Of a stretch of DNA of 64,000 bases, positions 20,808-32,320 are shown in pieces. Within the stretch, counting starts at the first letter, position 1, and each line of letters opens with the position of its first letter. This stretch comes from Cervus elaphus (lineage: Eukaryota > Chordata > Mammalia > Artiodactyla > Cervidae): assembly GCF_910594005.1 (NCBI RefSeq), contig NC_057819.1:123043669-123107668 (forward strand). Direction: 5' to 3'. The notes under the pieces were generated by a model, which did no database searches, was not told the DNA's origin, and saw only the letters and a program-made list of their open reading frames with translations. The position numbers and the translations under genes were made by a program.

Positions 20808-21098
20808 CTTTTATTAATTTGTTAGGACTGCCATAACATATTACCACAGACGAGGGGCTTAACCAACAAATATTTATTTTTTCACAATTCTGGAGGCTAA
20901 CAGAATGAGATCAGGGTGCTGGCAGGGTTGTTTCTCCTGAGGCCACTCTCTTAGGCGAGTACATGGTCCTTTCCCTCTCTGTGTCCTCACTGGATTGTCC
21001 TTTGTGGGTGTGTCTGCTTTTATCTCTTCTCATAAGGACACCAGTCACCTTGGATTAGGGCCCATCTACCTGACCTCATTTTAGCTTAATTAACTCTT
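20808..21098. repeat. old interspersed repeat, left part
   Basis: GTTAGGACTGCCATAACATA, TCTGGAGGCTAACAG and ATAAGGACACCAGTCA belong to a common mammalian repeat that I recognise but cannot name with certainty. It continues at 21966, after a BovB insertion. Confidence 0.65.
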
Positions 21099-21965
21099 TC
21101 AGTTCAGTTCAGTTCAGTCGCTCAGTTGTGTTCAATTCTTTGCGACCCCATGGACTGCAGCATGCCAGTCCTCCCTGTCCATCACCAACTCCCAGAGTTT
21201 ATTCAAACTCATGTCCCTTGAGTCGGTGATGCCATTCAACCATCTCATCCTCTGTCATCCCCTTCTCCTACTGCCTTCAATCTTTCCCAGCATCAGGGTC
21301 TTTTCAAATGAGTCAACTCTTCACATCAGGTGGCCAAAGTAATGCAGTTTCAGCTTCAGCATCAGTCCTTCCAATGAATATTCAGGACTGATCTCCTTTC
21401 GGATGGACTGGTTGGATCTCCTTGCAGTCCAAGGGGCTCTCAAGAGTCTTCTCCAACACCACAGTTCAAAAGCATCAATTCTTCTGCACTCATCTTTCCT
21501 TATACTCACATCATACATGACTGCTAGAAATACCATACCCTTGACTAGACAGATCTTTGTTGGCAAAGTAATGTCTCTGCTTTTGAGTATGCTGTCTAGG
21601 TTGGTCAAAACTTTTCTTCCAAGGAGTAAGCATCTTTTTATTTCATGGCTGCAGTCACCATCTGCAGTGATTTTGGAGCCTACCAAAATAAAGTCTCTCA
21701 CTGTTTCCTCTGTTTCTCCATCTATTTGCCATGAAGTGATGGGACCGGATGCCATGATCTTTGTTTTCTGAATGTTGGGCTTTAAGCCAACTGTTTCATT
21801 CTCCACTTTCACTTTCATCAAGAGTCTCTTTAGTTCTTCCCTTTCATAAGGGTGGTGTCATCTGCATATCTGAAGTTATTGATATTTTTCCCAGCAATTT
21901 TGATTCCAGCTTGTGCTTCATCCAACCCAGTGTTTCTCATGATGTACTCTGCATATAAGTTAAAT
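21099..21965 (-). mobile_element. BovB (RTE) LINE, 5'-truncated
   Basis: The minus strand encodes the C-terminal end of the BovB reverse transcriptase polyprotein; TKIMASGPITSWQIDGETEE and WCWRRLLRAPWTARRSNQS are visible. Its 3' end at 21099 has the CAGTTCAGTTCAGTTCAGT simple tail typical of BovB. The frame is broken near 21830. It was inserted into the older repeat around it, with a short CTCTTT duplication. Confidence 0.9.
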
Positions 21966-22078
21966 GAGCTCTTTAAAGCCCCCCATTTCCAAATACAATC
22001 ACATGCTGAGGTCCTGGGGGTTAGGACTTCAATAGATGAATTTGCGGGGGGACACAATTCAGCCCTAATAGTATAGCT
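21966..22078. repeat. old interspersed repeat, right part
   Basis: GGGGGTTAGGACTTCAATAG and GGACACAATTCAGCCC continue the repeat cut at 21098. Confidence 0.65.
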
Positions 22079-22124
22079 AAAGTTTTATCAAAGTTATTAA
22101 AATTCTCAAAGAACTAGCTTTTTA

Positions 22125-22421
22125 AAAAGTTTTTTAAATTTTTATTTACTTATTTTTGGCGGCCCTGGGTCTTTGTTGCTATCCGTGGTCTTTTTTTAGT
22201 TTCGGTAAGCAGGGGCTGCTCTTGGTTGGAGTGGGCTGGCTTCTCACTGCAATGGCTTCTCTTTTGCGGAGCACGGCATCTCGGGTGCACAGGCTTCAGT
22301 AGTTCTGGCACACAGGCTTAGTTTCCCTGCAGTTTGTGGGATCTTCCTGGACCGGGAATTGAACCTGTGTCCACTGCACTGGCAGGCGGATTCTTAACCA
22401 CTGAACCACCAGGGAAGTCCC
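22125..22421 (-). mobile_element. long CHR-type tRNA-Glu SINE
   Basis: Head GGGACTTCCCTGGTGGTTCA at the right end. It is flanked by AAGAACTAG copies near 22108 and 22424. Confidence 0.85.
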
Positions 22422-22561
22422 CTAAGAACTAGTTTTTGCTTTCAATGATTTTTCTCTCATGCATATTCATTTTCTATGTCATTTTCATTGATTTTTCCTA
22501 TTTCCTTTGTCCATCCATTTCGGATTTATTCTTCTCTTTTCTACGTCTTAAGACAACAGCA

Positions 22562-22781
22562 GGGACTTCCCTGGTGGTCCAGTAGCTAAGACTTCATGCT
22601 TGCAATGCAGGGGGTCTGGGTTCAATTCCTGGTCAGGGAACTAGATCCCACGTGCTGCAGCTAAAGATCCTGTATGCCATAATGAAGATTGAAGATCCTG
22701 CATGCCACAGCTAAGACCTAGTGCAGCCAAATAAATAAATAGGAATAAAATATTTTTTTTTAGGAATAAAATATTAAAAAA
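22562..22781 (+). mobile_element. CHR-type tRNA-Glu SINE
   Basis: GGGACTTCCCTGGTGGTCCA head and a GCAGCCAAATAAATAAAT tail, with a perfect 12-base target duplication AAGACAACAGCA (22550-22561 and 22782-22793). Confidence 0.9.
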
Positions 22782-23033
22782 AAGACAACAGCAAAGATCA
22801 TTGATTTGGGGACTTCTTTTAAAAATATAAACATTTAAAAAAACAAACAAATAAATAAAAATATAAACAGTTAAAACTATATATATCCTCTAATCACAGT
22901 TTTAGCTGCATCCCCAAAATGTTGATATATTGTGTGTTTTCCTCTCTGTGATTTAGTTTGGATAGTTCCTATTGTATCCTCCAGGTCTCTGGTATTTTGT
23001 TTATCTGCTGTTAAGTTCATGTAATTCATTCTT

Positions 23034-23172
23034 CTTCTTCTTCTTTTTTTATTTCATTTTATTTATCTGGCTGCACTGGGTCTTAGTTGTGGCATGTGGG
23101 ATCTACTTCCCTGACTAGGGATTGAATCTGGGGAGCACTGAGTCTTAGACACTGGACCCCCAGGGAAGTCCC
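23034..23172 (-). mobile_element. CHR-type tRNA-Glu SINE
   Basis: Head GGGACTTCCCTGGGGGTCCA at 23172. It is flanked by ATTCATTCTT copies near 23024 and 23179. Confidence 0.85.
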
Positions 23173-24345
23173 TATGGGATTCATTCTTAATTTTAAATAT
23201 TGTATTTTTCAGCCTTAGAAGTTCCATTTGGTTTCTTTTAGGTCATCTCATTATCTGTATTATGTTCATGTTTTGTTTTACATTTGTGAACGAATATGTA
23301 ACATCTCTTTTAAAATCCCTGTCTGCTAATTCCACCATCTCATATCTGGGCCTGTTTCTGTTGACTGATTTTTCTCTGGTATGGGTCACATTTCCCTGCT
23401 TCTATATGTCTAGTGGTTTTTCATCCAATGTAGGATATTGTAAGTGTTACATTATTGAATCTCTGGATTTTATTGTCTGTTTTTTAGAGTGTTGAATTTT
23501 GTTCCCACAGGAAGTCAACTTACTTGCAGAGAAGTTTGATCTTTTGGAGGCAATTTTAAAGCTTTGTTAGGCTGAGTCTAGATTAGCCTTTGATTCTGGT
23601 TTAGCGCTACTCCTGGTGTGACTCTTACAGGATCTCCGTGAAGCACCTTGGATGCTTAATGAGGTCTGTTGGGAACCCACATGTGTCTTGGTCTGGAGCT
23701 CTGGGAATGGTTCAGCTTCACAGCTCTTTGGGAGTTGTTCTTAGCTGAATCTCATGGGGTTTCCGGTCCACAGGCACAGTTTAAAATTCATAATTAAGGG
23801 GACCCCTATGTAGATTTTCAGAGCTCATTCTCTGCGCAGCCACCTCCTTAGACACTCTGCTCTGCAAATGCCAAACATTTCAGAAGCTCCAAACTCCAGT
23901 CTCTGTGTCTCAGCTCACATGACCTCTGTGTTCTGTGCCTCAGTCCAGAAACTACCTCCAGACAGAAAGCCAAGATAATTGTAGGGCTCACATCTGATGT
24001 TTCTCTTCCCTTAGGGATCACAGTCCTGGGATGCCTACTGTCCAATGTCTAAAAATAGTTGCCTCATGTTTTTTCTTTCCAGTTTTCTAGTCATTTATGG
24101 CAGGAGAGCAAATCCTATACCAATTATCCCATGATAGCCAAAAGTAGAAGTCCATCCTATGTTTTGTAATACATATATTGACATATTTTTATGCATAAAG
24201 GTTATATTCTTCCATGATCTGATTTTTCTTTTACCGACATGCTAGTGACATCTTTCCACGTCAATATGTTTGAATGTACCTTCTTCATGGCTATGTAGTA
24301 TTCTGCTGTGGAAATTTATCGTTAGTTAACTACCTCTCTTTGGCA
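23173..24345 (-). mobile_element. probable old L1 fragments, antisense
   Basis: Text such as TTGACTGATTTTTCTCTGGT, GAAGTCAACTTACTTGCAG and GTGACATCTTTCCACGTC resembles the reverse complement of old L1 families. Diverged; boundaries approximate. Confidence 0.5.
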
Positions 24346-24349
24346 GTGT

Positions 24350-25660
24350 TTGACACTGAATGTTCAAACTACCGCACAATTGCACTCATCTCACACACTA
24401 GCAACGTAATGCTCAAAATTCTCCAAGCCAGGCTTCAACTCTATGTGAACCGTGAACTTCCAGATGTTCAAGCTGGATTTAGAAAAGGCAGGGGAACCAG
24501 AGATCAAACTGCCAACATCCTCTGGATAATCAAAAAGGCAAGAGAGTTCCAGAAAAGTATCTACTTCTCCTTTATTGACTATGCCAAAGCCTTTGACTGT
24601 GTGGATCACCACAAACTGTGGAAAATTCTTCAAGAGATGGGAATACCAGAATACCTCACCTGCCTCCTGAGAAATCTGTATGCAGGTCAAAAAGCAACAG
24701 TTATAACTGGACATGGAACAACAGACTGGTTCCAAATCAGAAAAGGAATACATCAAGGCTGTATATTGTCACCCTGCTTATTTAATTTATATGCAGAGTA
24801 CATCATGTGAAATGTTGGGCTGGATGAAGCACAAGCTGGAATCAAGATTGCCAGGAGAAATATCAATAACCTCAGATACACAGATGACACCACCCTTATG
24901 GCAGAAAAAGAAGAAGAACAAAAAGAGCCTCTTGATGAAAGTGAAAGAGGAGAGTGAAAAAGCTGGCTTAAAACTCAACATTCAAAAAACTAAGATCATG
25001 GCATCCAGTCCCATCACTTCATGGCAAATAGATGGGGAAACAATGGAAACAGTGAAAGACCTTATTTTGGGGGGCTCCAAAATCACTGCAGATGGTGACT
25101 GCAGCCATGAAATTAAAAGACTCTTGCTCCTGGAAGAAAAGCTATGACCAACCTAGACAGCATACTCAAAAGCAGAGACATTACTTTGCCAACAAAGGTC
25201 TGTCTAGTCAAGGTTACGGTTTTTCCAGTAGTCATGTATGGATGTGAGAGTTGGACTATAAAGAAAGCTGAGTGCTGGCCGAAGAATTGATGCTTTTGAA
25301 CTGTGGTGTTGGAGAAGACTTTTGAGAGCCCCTTGGACTGCAGGGAGATCCAACCAGTCCATCCGAAAGGAAATCAGTCCTGAATATTCATTGGAAGGAC
25401 TGATGCTGAAGCTGAAACTCCAATACTTTGGCCACCTGATGCGAAGAACTGACTCATTTGAAAAGACCTTGATGCTGGGAAAGATTAAAGATGGGAGGAG
25501 AAGGGAACGACAGAGGATGAGATGGTTGAATGGCATCACCAACTTGATGGACATGAGTCTGAGCAAGCTCTGGGAGTTGGTGATGGACAGGGAAGCCTGG
25601 CGTGCTGCAGTCCTGGGGTCGCAAAGAGTCGGACACGACTGAGCGACTTAACTGAACTGA
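24350..25660 (+). mobile_element. BovB (RTE) LINE fragment with broken reverse transcriptase
   Basis: The plus strand encodes an RTE-type reverse transcriptase from NYRTIALISHTSNVMLKIL onward. The palm motif FIDYAKAFDCVDH, GIHQGCILSPCLFNLYAEY and a decayed active-site block (RYTDDT) are visible. The frame is broken by TGA at 24808-24810 and by a later shift near 24910. The element ends at the GAACTGAACTGAAC tail near 25655. Its 5' part is missing, and it cannot be functional. Confidence 0.92.
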
Positions 25661-25944
25661 ACTACTTCTCTACTGATGGCTACTGAGGTGACTTTAAGAT
25701 TCTTACTAATTCACATAACACAGTGACGGACTTTCTTATTTATGCATCTTTGTGGACTTGTCTGGAAATGCTCACTTCCTCAAAGCTCTTGTCCAACCAA
25801 CCTTGAGCTTTCTTCAAGGGTATTTGCATTTTAAGACTTTCCTTAATTTTCATGGGGAAATTTCTGTTTAAATCTGGAGACTTAGTTGGCAGGGGAGGCC
25901 CAAGAGGGAGGGAGTACAAGTATACATATAGCTGATTTGCTTCA

Positions 25945-26130
25945 TTGTTGTTCAGCCACTCAGTGGTGCTAGACTCTTTGCGACCCCATGGACTGCAACA
26001 GGCCAGGCCTCCCTGTCCTTCACCAACTCCTGGAGTTTTCTCAAACTCATGTCCATTGAGTCGGTGATACCTTCCAACCATCTCATTCTCTGTCATCCCC
26101 TTCTCCTCCTGCCTTTGGTCTTTCCCAATC
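25945..26130 (-). mobile_element. BovB 3'-end fragment
   Basis: GCGACCCCATGGACTGCA and CACCAACTCCTGGAGTTT are the reverse complement of the BovB 3' end. Only about 185 bases are present. Confidence 0.8.
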
Positions 26131-26264
26131 ACTTCATTGTACTAACACAATATTGTAAAGCAACTACACCCGGATTTAAAAAAAGAATAACGACAAAGAA
26201 AAAATGTGGAGACTCTTCCAAATTTCCAAATCACTCTGCCAACTAAATTCAATCATGCAAGTCT

Positions 26265-26388
26265 TGGGATTTCCCTGGCAGTCCAGTGGTTAAGATTCTG
26301 TGCTCCTAATGCAGCGGCCTTGGGTTCGATCACTTATCAGGGAATTAGGATCTCACATGCTTCGTTGCCAAAAAAAAAAAAAAAAATG
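26265..26388 (+). mobile_element. CHR-type tRNA-Glu SINE
   Basis: GGGATTTCCCTGGCAGTCCA head, GGGTTCGATCACTTATCAGG and an A17-like tail near 26370. Confidence 0.85.
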
Positions 26389-26821
26389 TGGGGGCAAATC
26401 AGGCAGGCCTGTGTAGCTGGTTTGTTTTTTTTTTTTTTTTTTGGTTTTTTTATTTCAGTAAATAATACTTTATCAGACTTTGCCAAGACAACCACAGGCT
26501 TATCTGCTCTTTTCATTTACCATTTTAACCCAAGCATCTCCCTAGATTATTAAACATTCTTTGTCGGGATGACTGGGCCAGGATTCACATACTCTCCTCT
26601 TTGGAAAAGGTGGTTGATGCCACTGGTTGTGGTTATTATCCACCCCATCGTGATGACACGTGTGTTAGCGCTTTCCCATCACTCTGACTACCATCCTGTA
26701 GAGAGAGATTACCTAATGTGAAATCACTGGGCCGAACCTGAACCCTAATGCATGGTGGCTGATGTGGGGGCCACGGACGGTGGGAGTCCACCCCAATAGG
26801 CAGGAAGCAGAGAAGGCAGGA
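26389..26821. other. intergenic, no gene recognised
   Basis: Contains a T run at about 26425-26442 followed by unique sequence. No gene seen. Confidence 0.4.
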
Positions 26822-27000
26822 GTTAGGAGCATGGCTTCAGTGCCAGTCTGAGCACCTGAATCCCAGCTCCACGACAGCTGTGTGATCTTGGGTGAGTTCC
26901 TAGGCCTCTCTGAGCTTCACTCTCCGCAGTAACATCGGAGTACATACCTTGCAGTGCTGTGGGGAGTATTGTGCTAACCTGTTTAAGTGCTATTATCCCC
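26822..27000 (+). repeat. MIR SINE
   Basis: CAGCTGTGTGATCTTGGGTG and CCTAGGCCTCTCTGAGCTTC are the conserved MIR core in the plus direction. Confidence 0.8.
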
Positions 27001-27924
27001 TTCAACACCCTTTCCTTCTGATGTAAAACAGACTGAAAATTGAGGCTGCCTGCCCCGAGTCAGTAACATTTATTAAGCACCCACTGTATGCCTGGTGCAG
27101 TTCAAGCAGGTCCTTGAACTTGGGTAGTGCCTGCTGCAGGGGGGTGCCTAACTCCATGTTGGGGGGGGAATGCCTGTGCAGGTATAACCTCCCTGAAAGG
27201 TGGACAGGGGCAGGGCCTTGCAGGGCACAGGAAGGCTGAGAACTTTCTGGGCGGAAGGAACTCCATGTGCAAGAATGCCAGGATGGAGAGCTGATCATAG
27301 AGCTGCCCAGTAGCCCCCAGGGAATGGGGACTTGCAGGGCTCCACCCAGGGTTCTGACCCCAATTCCAGGCTCTACTCTCTGTCCTTTGTCAGGAAAGGA
27401 AAACCATGTAGCTACAGAGTCCCTTCCCTTCCCTCCTCTTCTGTTTTCATAACCAGCTCATCAAGGATGCCAGGCTCTGTCTGTACCGTCTGCTGCTTTT
27501 GGGGGCAGGTGGGTCCTCTCTCTTGGGTAACCAACTGTCCCAGAACTCAGAGTCTTAAAACAACCATATCTGAAGGTCCAGAAGCAGCCTCCTTGGGTGG
27601 TCCTAACTCAAGGTCTCCCACAAGGTTGTGGTCAAGCTGTGGGCTGGGACCATGGTTTCTGAAGACTCAACAGGGACTGGCAACAGCTCACGTGGCTGTT
27701 GGCAGGAACCTGTGTTCCTTGCCCGGAGGAGGAGATGATAGAGAGAGCCATGGTCTCACAACATGCTCTCAGAAGTGCCATTGCTCTGCCCTCCTCTGCT
27801 GGCCACCAGACCTGCCCTGGTCCAGTCTGAGGGGGCTGGGGGCTTGAGGACCTGGAGATAGGGCCATGGGGCCACCTTGGAGGCAGTCACAGCTGCTGTC
27901 GCGTGTCTGCCCATCTGTGAGTTT
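27001..27924. other. intergenic, no gene recognised
   Basis: A G8 run lies at 27161-27168. The remainder is unique with no recognisable exon. Confidence 0.4.
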
Positions 27925-28026
27925 TGTTTTGATGGTTTTTTTTTTGGCCACACCACGTGGCTTGTTGGATCTTAGTTGCCCAATGGAAGAGTGGAGTCCT
28001 AACCACTGGGCCACAGGGAATTCCCT
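27925..28026 (-). mobile_element. CHR-type SINE, short
   Basis: Minus-strand head near 28025 (AGGGAATTCCCTGTGGCCCA) and an A-tail seen as a T run at 27937-27946. Confidence 0.8.
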
Positions 28027-29164
28027 ATGTGTTTATGTAAAAAGCTAACTAGTCAGCTTTATTCTTAAGATGCATTAAGTCCACCTGAAACAGGTTGAGG
28101 CTTCTGCTGGCATTCTTCCGGAATCCTTTCTTGGGACATTCTACGAGCTCAGAAGGCCTCAGCCTGTCCAGCGTTGACAAAGAATTTCCTTGGATTCCTT
28201 CTCCAGATTTCTTTTTGCTGAAAATAGTCATTGGCTGCAAATAAATCCCTTTTTGTGATGCTCATGGATCTAGTCTGTCTTGATGATTCACGCAAAGGAA
28301 TAATCCAAAGTGTCCCCTCAGCCTTGTCAGGCCCAAGGAGGGGTCAGCACTCACCAGCCCTTCCCCAGCCCAGAGTTCCCATATCGCTGGGAGGCGTGGA
28401 CAGGAGAGGCCTGGGCCAGGACTGCCACCTGGCAGGGGTCTCCTAACTTTATAGGAGCCCACAGCTATGGCAGAATGAACCAGCTGCCAAGGGCAGCACC
28501 GGCCCTGATGTCAAAGCACGGGGGGTGGCCCACAGCCAAAGTGAGGAGCATGCAGGAGAAGGGGACTGGGCCTTCAGTGCCGGGGACCCATTACATCAGA
28601 CATCCAGGGTCAGGAGATAATTTGTCTGTTCTGTGCCCCACGAGGCCCCTGTGGAAATCAAACAAGCAGTCTGGCCCATTTTTAAAGATAAATTAAATGC
28701 ATCAATATAAAAAATGTCAGGCAGCAACATGGAAGGGAGAGGGTGGGGAGGTGGATAGAGCCGTGTGATTTATTGGCTCTTTAATAAGCATTTCTGGGGC
28801 TGTTCTGGCAGCCTCGCACCAACCACAGGGTGCCCGGGGGCCCCTTCACTGAGGTTGTGAACACAGCCAACACTCAGTCTTGGCATCTACTCGCCAGGCC
28901 GAGGCGTGTGTCCTTCTAGCCGGTGTCTGGCAACATCAAATACAATGCCACTGGGGAAGAGATGAGAAGGAGTAAGTGGTGGGCGCCCTTCCGTCCTGGG
29001 TAAGGTCTCACTGGCTACCCTGGGGCCAGGCCAGGCTCTCCTGTGTGGTTACTCTTTGGGGCCTGAGCACAGCTCCTTCCTCCTCCTTCCTACAGTGGTC
29101 TCCCCCCATCCCCCATCCTTCCCCCTACCCCCGCATCCCAGCAACACCAGCTAGACCACCCTGA
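28027..29164. other. intergenic; possible conserved non-coding blocks
   Basis: Repeat-free AT-rich patches at about 28040-28320 and 28600-28830 stand out in an otherwise GC-rich flank. Motifs such as GATAAATTAAATGCATCAAT look like homeodomain/POU-rich non-coding sequence. No exon seen. Confidence 0.35.
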
Positions 29165-29420
29165 AATGCTGAAATGTTTGCCAGTCTGGTAGGTGAAAAA
29201 TGACACCTCCTGGCTGTTTGAATGTGCATGTCTAATTTTTGGAGGGTTGAAGCGTCTTTTCATTTGTTTGGGGCCTTCGTGGAATGTCTTTATCATAACT
29301 ATTGCCTATTTTCTATTGAAGTACTGCTGTTTCTCCTTGATGGTTAATAAAGACTCTCTGCTGTGTCGAGAATGTTATCGCTAATGTTTCTTCGCGTATG
29401 TTAAACACAGTGGCCTGGCC
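29165..29420 (-). mobile_element. old L1 3' fragment, antisense
   Basis: GTAGGTGAAAAATGACACC and GTCTTTTCATTTGTTTGGGG resemble the reverse complement of old L1 3' ends. Diverged. Confidence 0.45.
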
Positions 29421-30399
29421 TATTGCCACAGCTCTGGTGTGTAGCTGGGAGGAGGGTCAGCCTTGATCTGAAAGGTGGTCTGCAGATTTTTTGGATTTAT
29501 ATTCACTATTTTATTGTCAACAAATACTTAAGAGAGGGCCTCCTGGGGGCAGGCAGGATATAGCCGGAAACACAATGGCAGAAAGAACTCACATCCTAGT
29601 AGGGGGAAACATTCTTAAAACAAGGAAACTGCTTTGCACTGGAGGCAGACGCTAGCTATAGAGAAGCAAAGCTGGGACTGGGACGGAGGGCATAGGGACT
29701 GGGGCGGAGGTGAAAATTTTAAGTAGGGGGTTAGAGGAGAGCCCTCTGAGAAGACATTTGAACAAAGATTAAAAGGAGGAGATGGAGGGGCAAAGAGAGA
29801 TGGACAGTGCGAAGGCCCTGGGGGTGAGTGCAGGCCTGGGTGAATTCCAGGAACTATAGGGAGAAACAATCTGGAGTCTGGGGTTTTGAGATGCTGGTGG
29901 ACTCAGCAGAGAGTTCAGATTATCAGGGCAGAGGGCTCTCTCAGGGCTGAGTGGACAGCTGGAAACAGAGTGGCTTACAAGGGTCTAAGGAGATTGAGGC
30001 AGATCCAACCCAGCGCTGGGTCCACAGGCCCTTGGGAGGACCTCCTGGTCTGCTCTGTTCTCCCTCCTCTCTGGGAGTTGGGGTTTCTGATCCACATCCA
30101 GGAAGCTCTAGGGGAGCAAAGGCCCAGGCCTGATGACAGGAAGGGTAGGGAGATGGAGGTGATGGGTTTTACCTAGTCACATGTCCCTGCAGCTGGGGGT
30201 TGGGGGGCATTGTGCACAGGGGCGAGGTGCTGCCAGCCTTGCCACCCCTGTCTGTTCCCAGGAGGGAGTGGGGGACAGCACCTGCTCACCAGCCCTCTCA
30301 TTCATCCCATTCTCCTTTCTGAAGGTGCTGCGGGCCTGGCCTGCCTCCTGGAGGCTGCCCTGGGGCCTTAATCTCGGTCATCTAAGGGGCCGGTCACAT
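29421..30399. other. intergenic, no gene recognised
   Basis: A fragment near 29515-29625 resembles L2 (ACTCACATCCTAGTAGGGGG). The rest is unique. Confidence 0.4.
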
Positions 30400-30755
30400 G
30401 CGAGGGGCTGAGGCCTTCGATTCCTACCGCCTTTGTGCAAAGCCCCGCCTCGGCCACCTGCGCTGGCCCGGGGCGGAAGCAGTAGCACCCTCCGTCCGTC
30501 CCGCTGAGCCATCCGGCCGGACGGGTAGGGAGGGGGCGGGGGTCCTCCAGGAGGCAGGCTCCCCAGGGAAGGGACAAGATTCTGTCCAGGAAGAGCCCTG
30601 ATCCCCCGAAGGCCCTTCAGAACCCGAGATAAGTTATCTCCCCAGAAGAGAGGCGGGGTCGCGGCCGCCCTTGATTCTATTAGTTATTCCCCGAAGCAGA
30701 GATGACTTAATGAAAATTCTCCTGAAGCCTTTTCTTTTAACCTTGCCGCTCTGCT

Positions 30756-30858
30756 GCGGGGCAGGGGGAGGAGAGGGAGAAGGGCGGAGGGAAGGGAGGA
30801 AAGGGAGGAGGGGAGAAGGGGGAAAGGGCGGGAGGGGAGGGAGGGGCGGGAGGAGAAG
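30756..30858. repeat. homopurine (G/A) tract
   Basis: About 100 bases of almost uninterrupted G and A on the plus strand, with many GGGAGG and GGGCGG runs. Capable in principle of triplex or quadruplex formation. Confidence 0.85.
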
Positions 30859-31435
30859 CCCGATGCGGGGTGGGGGAAGCCCGCCTGAAGTCGGACGCGG
30901 GTGCTGGGAGGCGATCGGCCACCGAGAACCCTCGCCACTCCCAAGTGCGGCCTCCCCACGACCGCACGCAAGGCTGACAGGGACCCCCGCCACTGCGGCC
31001 TCGCGGGCCCAGGGGCTCCTTTGTCTACGGATAAAGGGGCCCCTCTCGCAGCCAGATGTCGCCCACAGGCTCTGAGGGGGCCATCTCATAAATTCTGCTT
31101 CTCCCTTTTGTACTGAAGCGTTTATTCTCTTACAATAACGACAGTTCTGCGTCAATAGGGGCTTCCACCTCCCGGATCTAGTTGAAGGGACTGCGGGATG
31201 CGTGGGTTGCGGGGGCTCGAAAGGGGCGGGCGAGCACCGACCATCGGTCAGAGCAGAGGACTCTGCACGACTGGGGAGGGACGGCGCATCTGCAGGATCC
31301 CCTGCTCGTGCTCCCCCGGACCAAAGCCGGGAGGGAGAACTGGCTCGCACGCGGCGCGAGAACCCCACCAGAACTCAGGAACTCACTGCAGCGAGCTCCC
31401 GAGCGGCGGGGGCGGGGCCGCGCGTACGGCCCAGC

Positions 31436-31586
31436 GCGCGTGCGCCCGCTGCAGCGCGCCTGCTGGGCGCCGGGAAACCGCCTTTGTGATTGGCCCGGGC
31501 GACTGCACTCTTGGCCAATGGGCGCGCGGCTCTCCGAGCGCCCAGCGGGTCGATGGCAGTAGGGCCCAGGTGGCGGGTCTGATTGG
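31436..31586. promoter_or_regulatory. candidate bidirectional promoter (NRF1 plus CCAAT boxes)
   Basis: An NRF1-type GCGCGTGCGC (31436-31445) is followed by inverted CCAAT (ATTGG, 31489-31493), CCAAT (31515-31519) and another inverted CCAAT (31582-31586) within a CpG island. No TATA box. This arrangement is typical of housekeeping, often bidirectional promoters. The transcript is unknown. Confidence 0.55.
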
Positions 31587-31620
31587 GGCCAGCTGTATGG
31601 TTCCTGGGGTCTCTCTTTAA

Positions 31621-31914
31621 CCTTCCTCTGCCGCCCTTCAGTAAGGGAAGTGAGGCTGCGAGCGAGCCTACGATTCTTGTCGACACCCCCCCGCCCCAGC
31701 AAATAATGGACCTGTGCACAGAACCGAAGTCGGCTCGACGTGAAGCCCCCGCCCGACCCAGTGCTGGCTGGGGGTTGCCCTGGGCCTTCGAAAGTTAGTA
31801 GACAAGACATTTCCAAAAACCAACAGTGTCACCAAAGATTACCCGTGGTCTTTTCTAGGTGGTGGAGTTGGAGATGAATACAAACTTTTTCTTTTCTGTA
31901 GCTTATAAATTGTT
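31621..31914. other. right flank of CpG island
   Basis: Unique sequence; nothing further recognised. Confidence 0.4.
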
Positions 31915-32061
31915 TAATCTGCCACTCTCCCGTCTATGAGATTTCCCAGGCAAGAATATTAGAGTGGATTGACATTTTCTTCTCCAGGGGAATCTTCCTG
32001 ACCCAGGGATTGAACTGGCATCGGCAGGGGGATTCTTTACCACTGAGCCACCTGGGAAGCC
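31915..32061 (-). mobile_element. Bov-tA SINE
   Basis: Minus-strand copy with head at 32061. It is flanked by GCTTATAAATT (about 31901) and GCTTATAAGTT (about 32063), an imperfect target duplication. Confidence 0.85.
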
Positions 32062-32111
32062 GGCTTATAAGTTAGTTTCAACAGATATGTTTTGTATTGA
32101 AAATTACTTTA

Positions 32112-32320
32112 GGACTTTTCTGGTGGCGCAGTGGATAATCCACCTGCCAGTGCAGGGGACATGGGTTTGATCCCTGATCCGGGAAGACTCCACATGCTGA
32201 GGTGCAAGTAGGCCCATGCACCACAACTAGAGAGTAGTCTCCACTCTCCAGAACTAGGTAACGCCGGAGTGCAGCAATGAAGAGTCAGTGCAACCAAAGA
32301 TAAATAATTTTAAAGAAGAA
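32112..32320 (+). mobile_element. CHR-type tRNA-Glu SINE
   Basis: GGACTTTTCTGGTGGCGCAG head, GCACCACAACTAGAGAG in the body and an A-rich tail ending at about 32320. Confidence 0.85.

Larger units (their letters stand above)
30400..31620. promoter_or_regulatory. CpG-island-like block in the intergenic region
   Basis: CpG-rich DNA between repeat-rich flanks. It contains a homopurine tract at 30756-30858 and, at its right end, the NRF1/CCAAT promoter-like cluster at 31436-31586. No coding exon was recognised. Confidence 0.65.

Noticed and set aside
30634..31816. Overlapping long frames in the 30.6-31.8 kb CpG island
   Set aside because: They follow from the homopurine tract and high GC content. 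The Pro/Arg-rich, Ser-rich translations have no recognisable domain.
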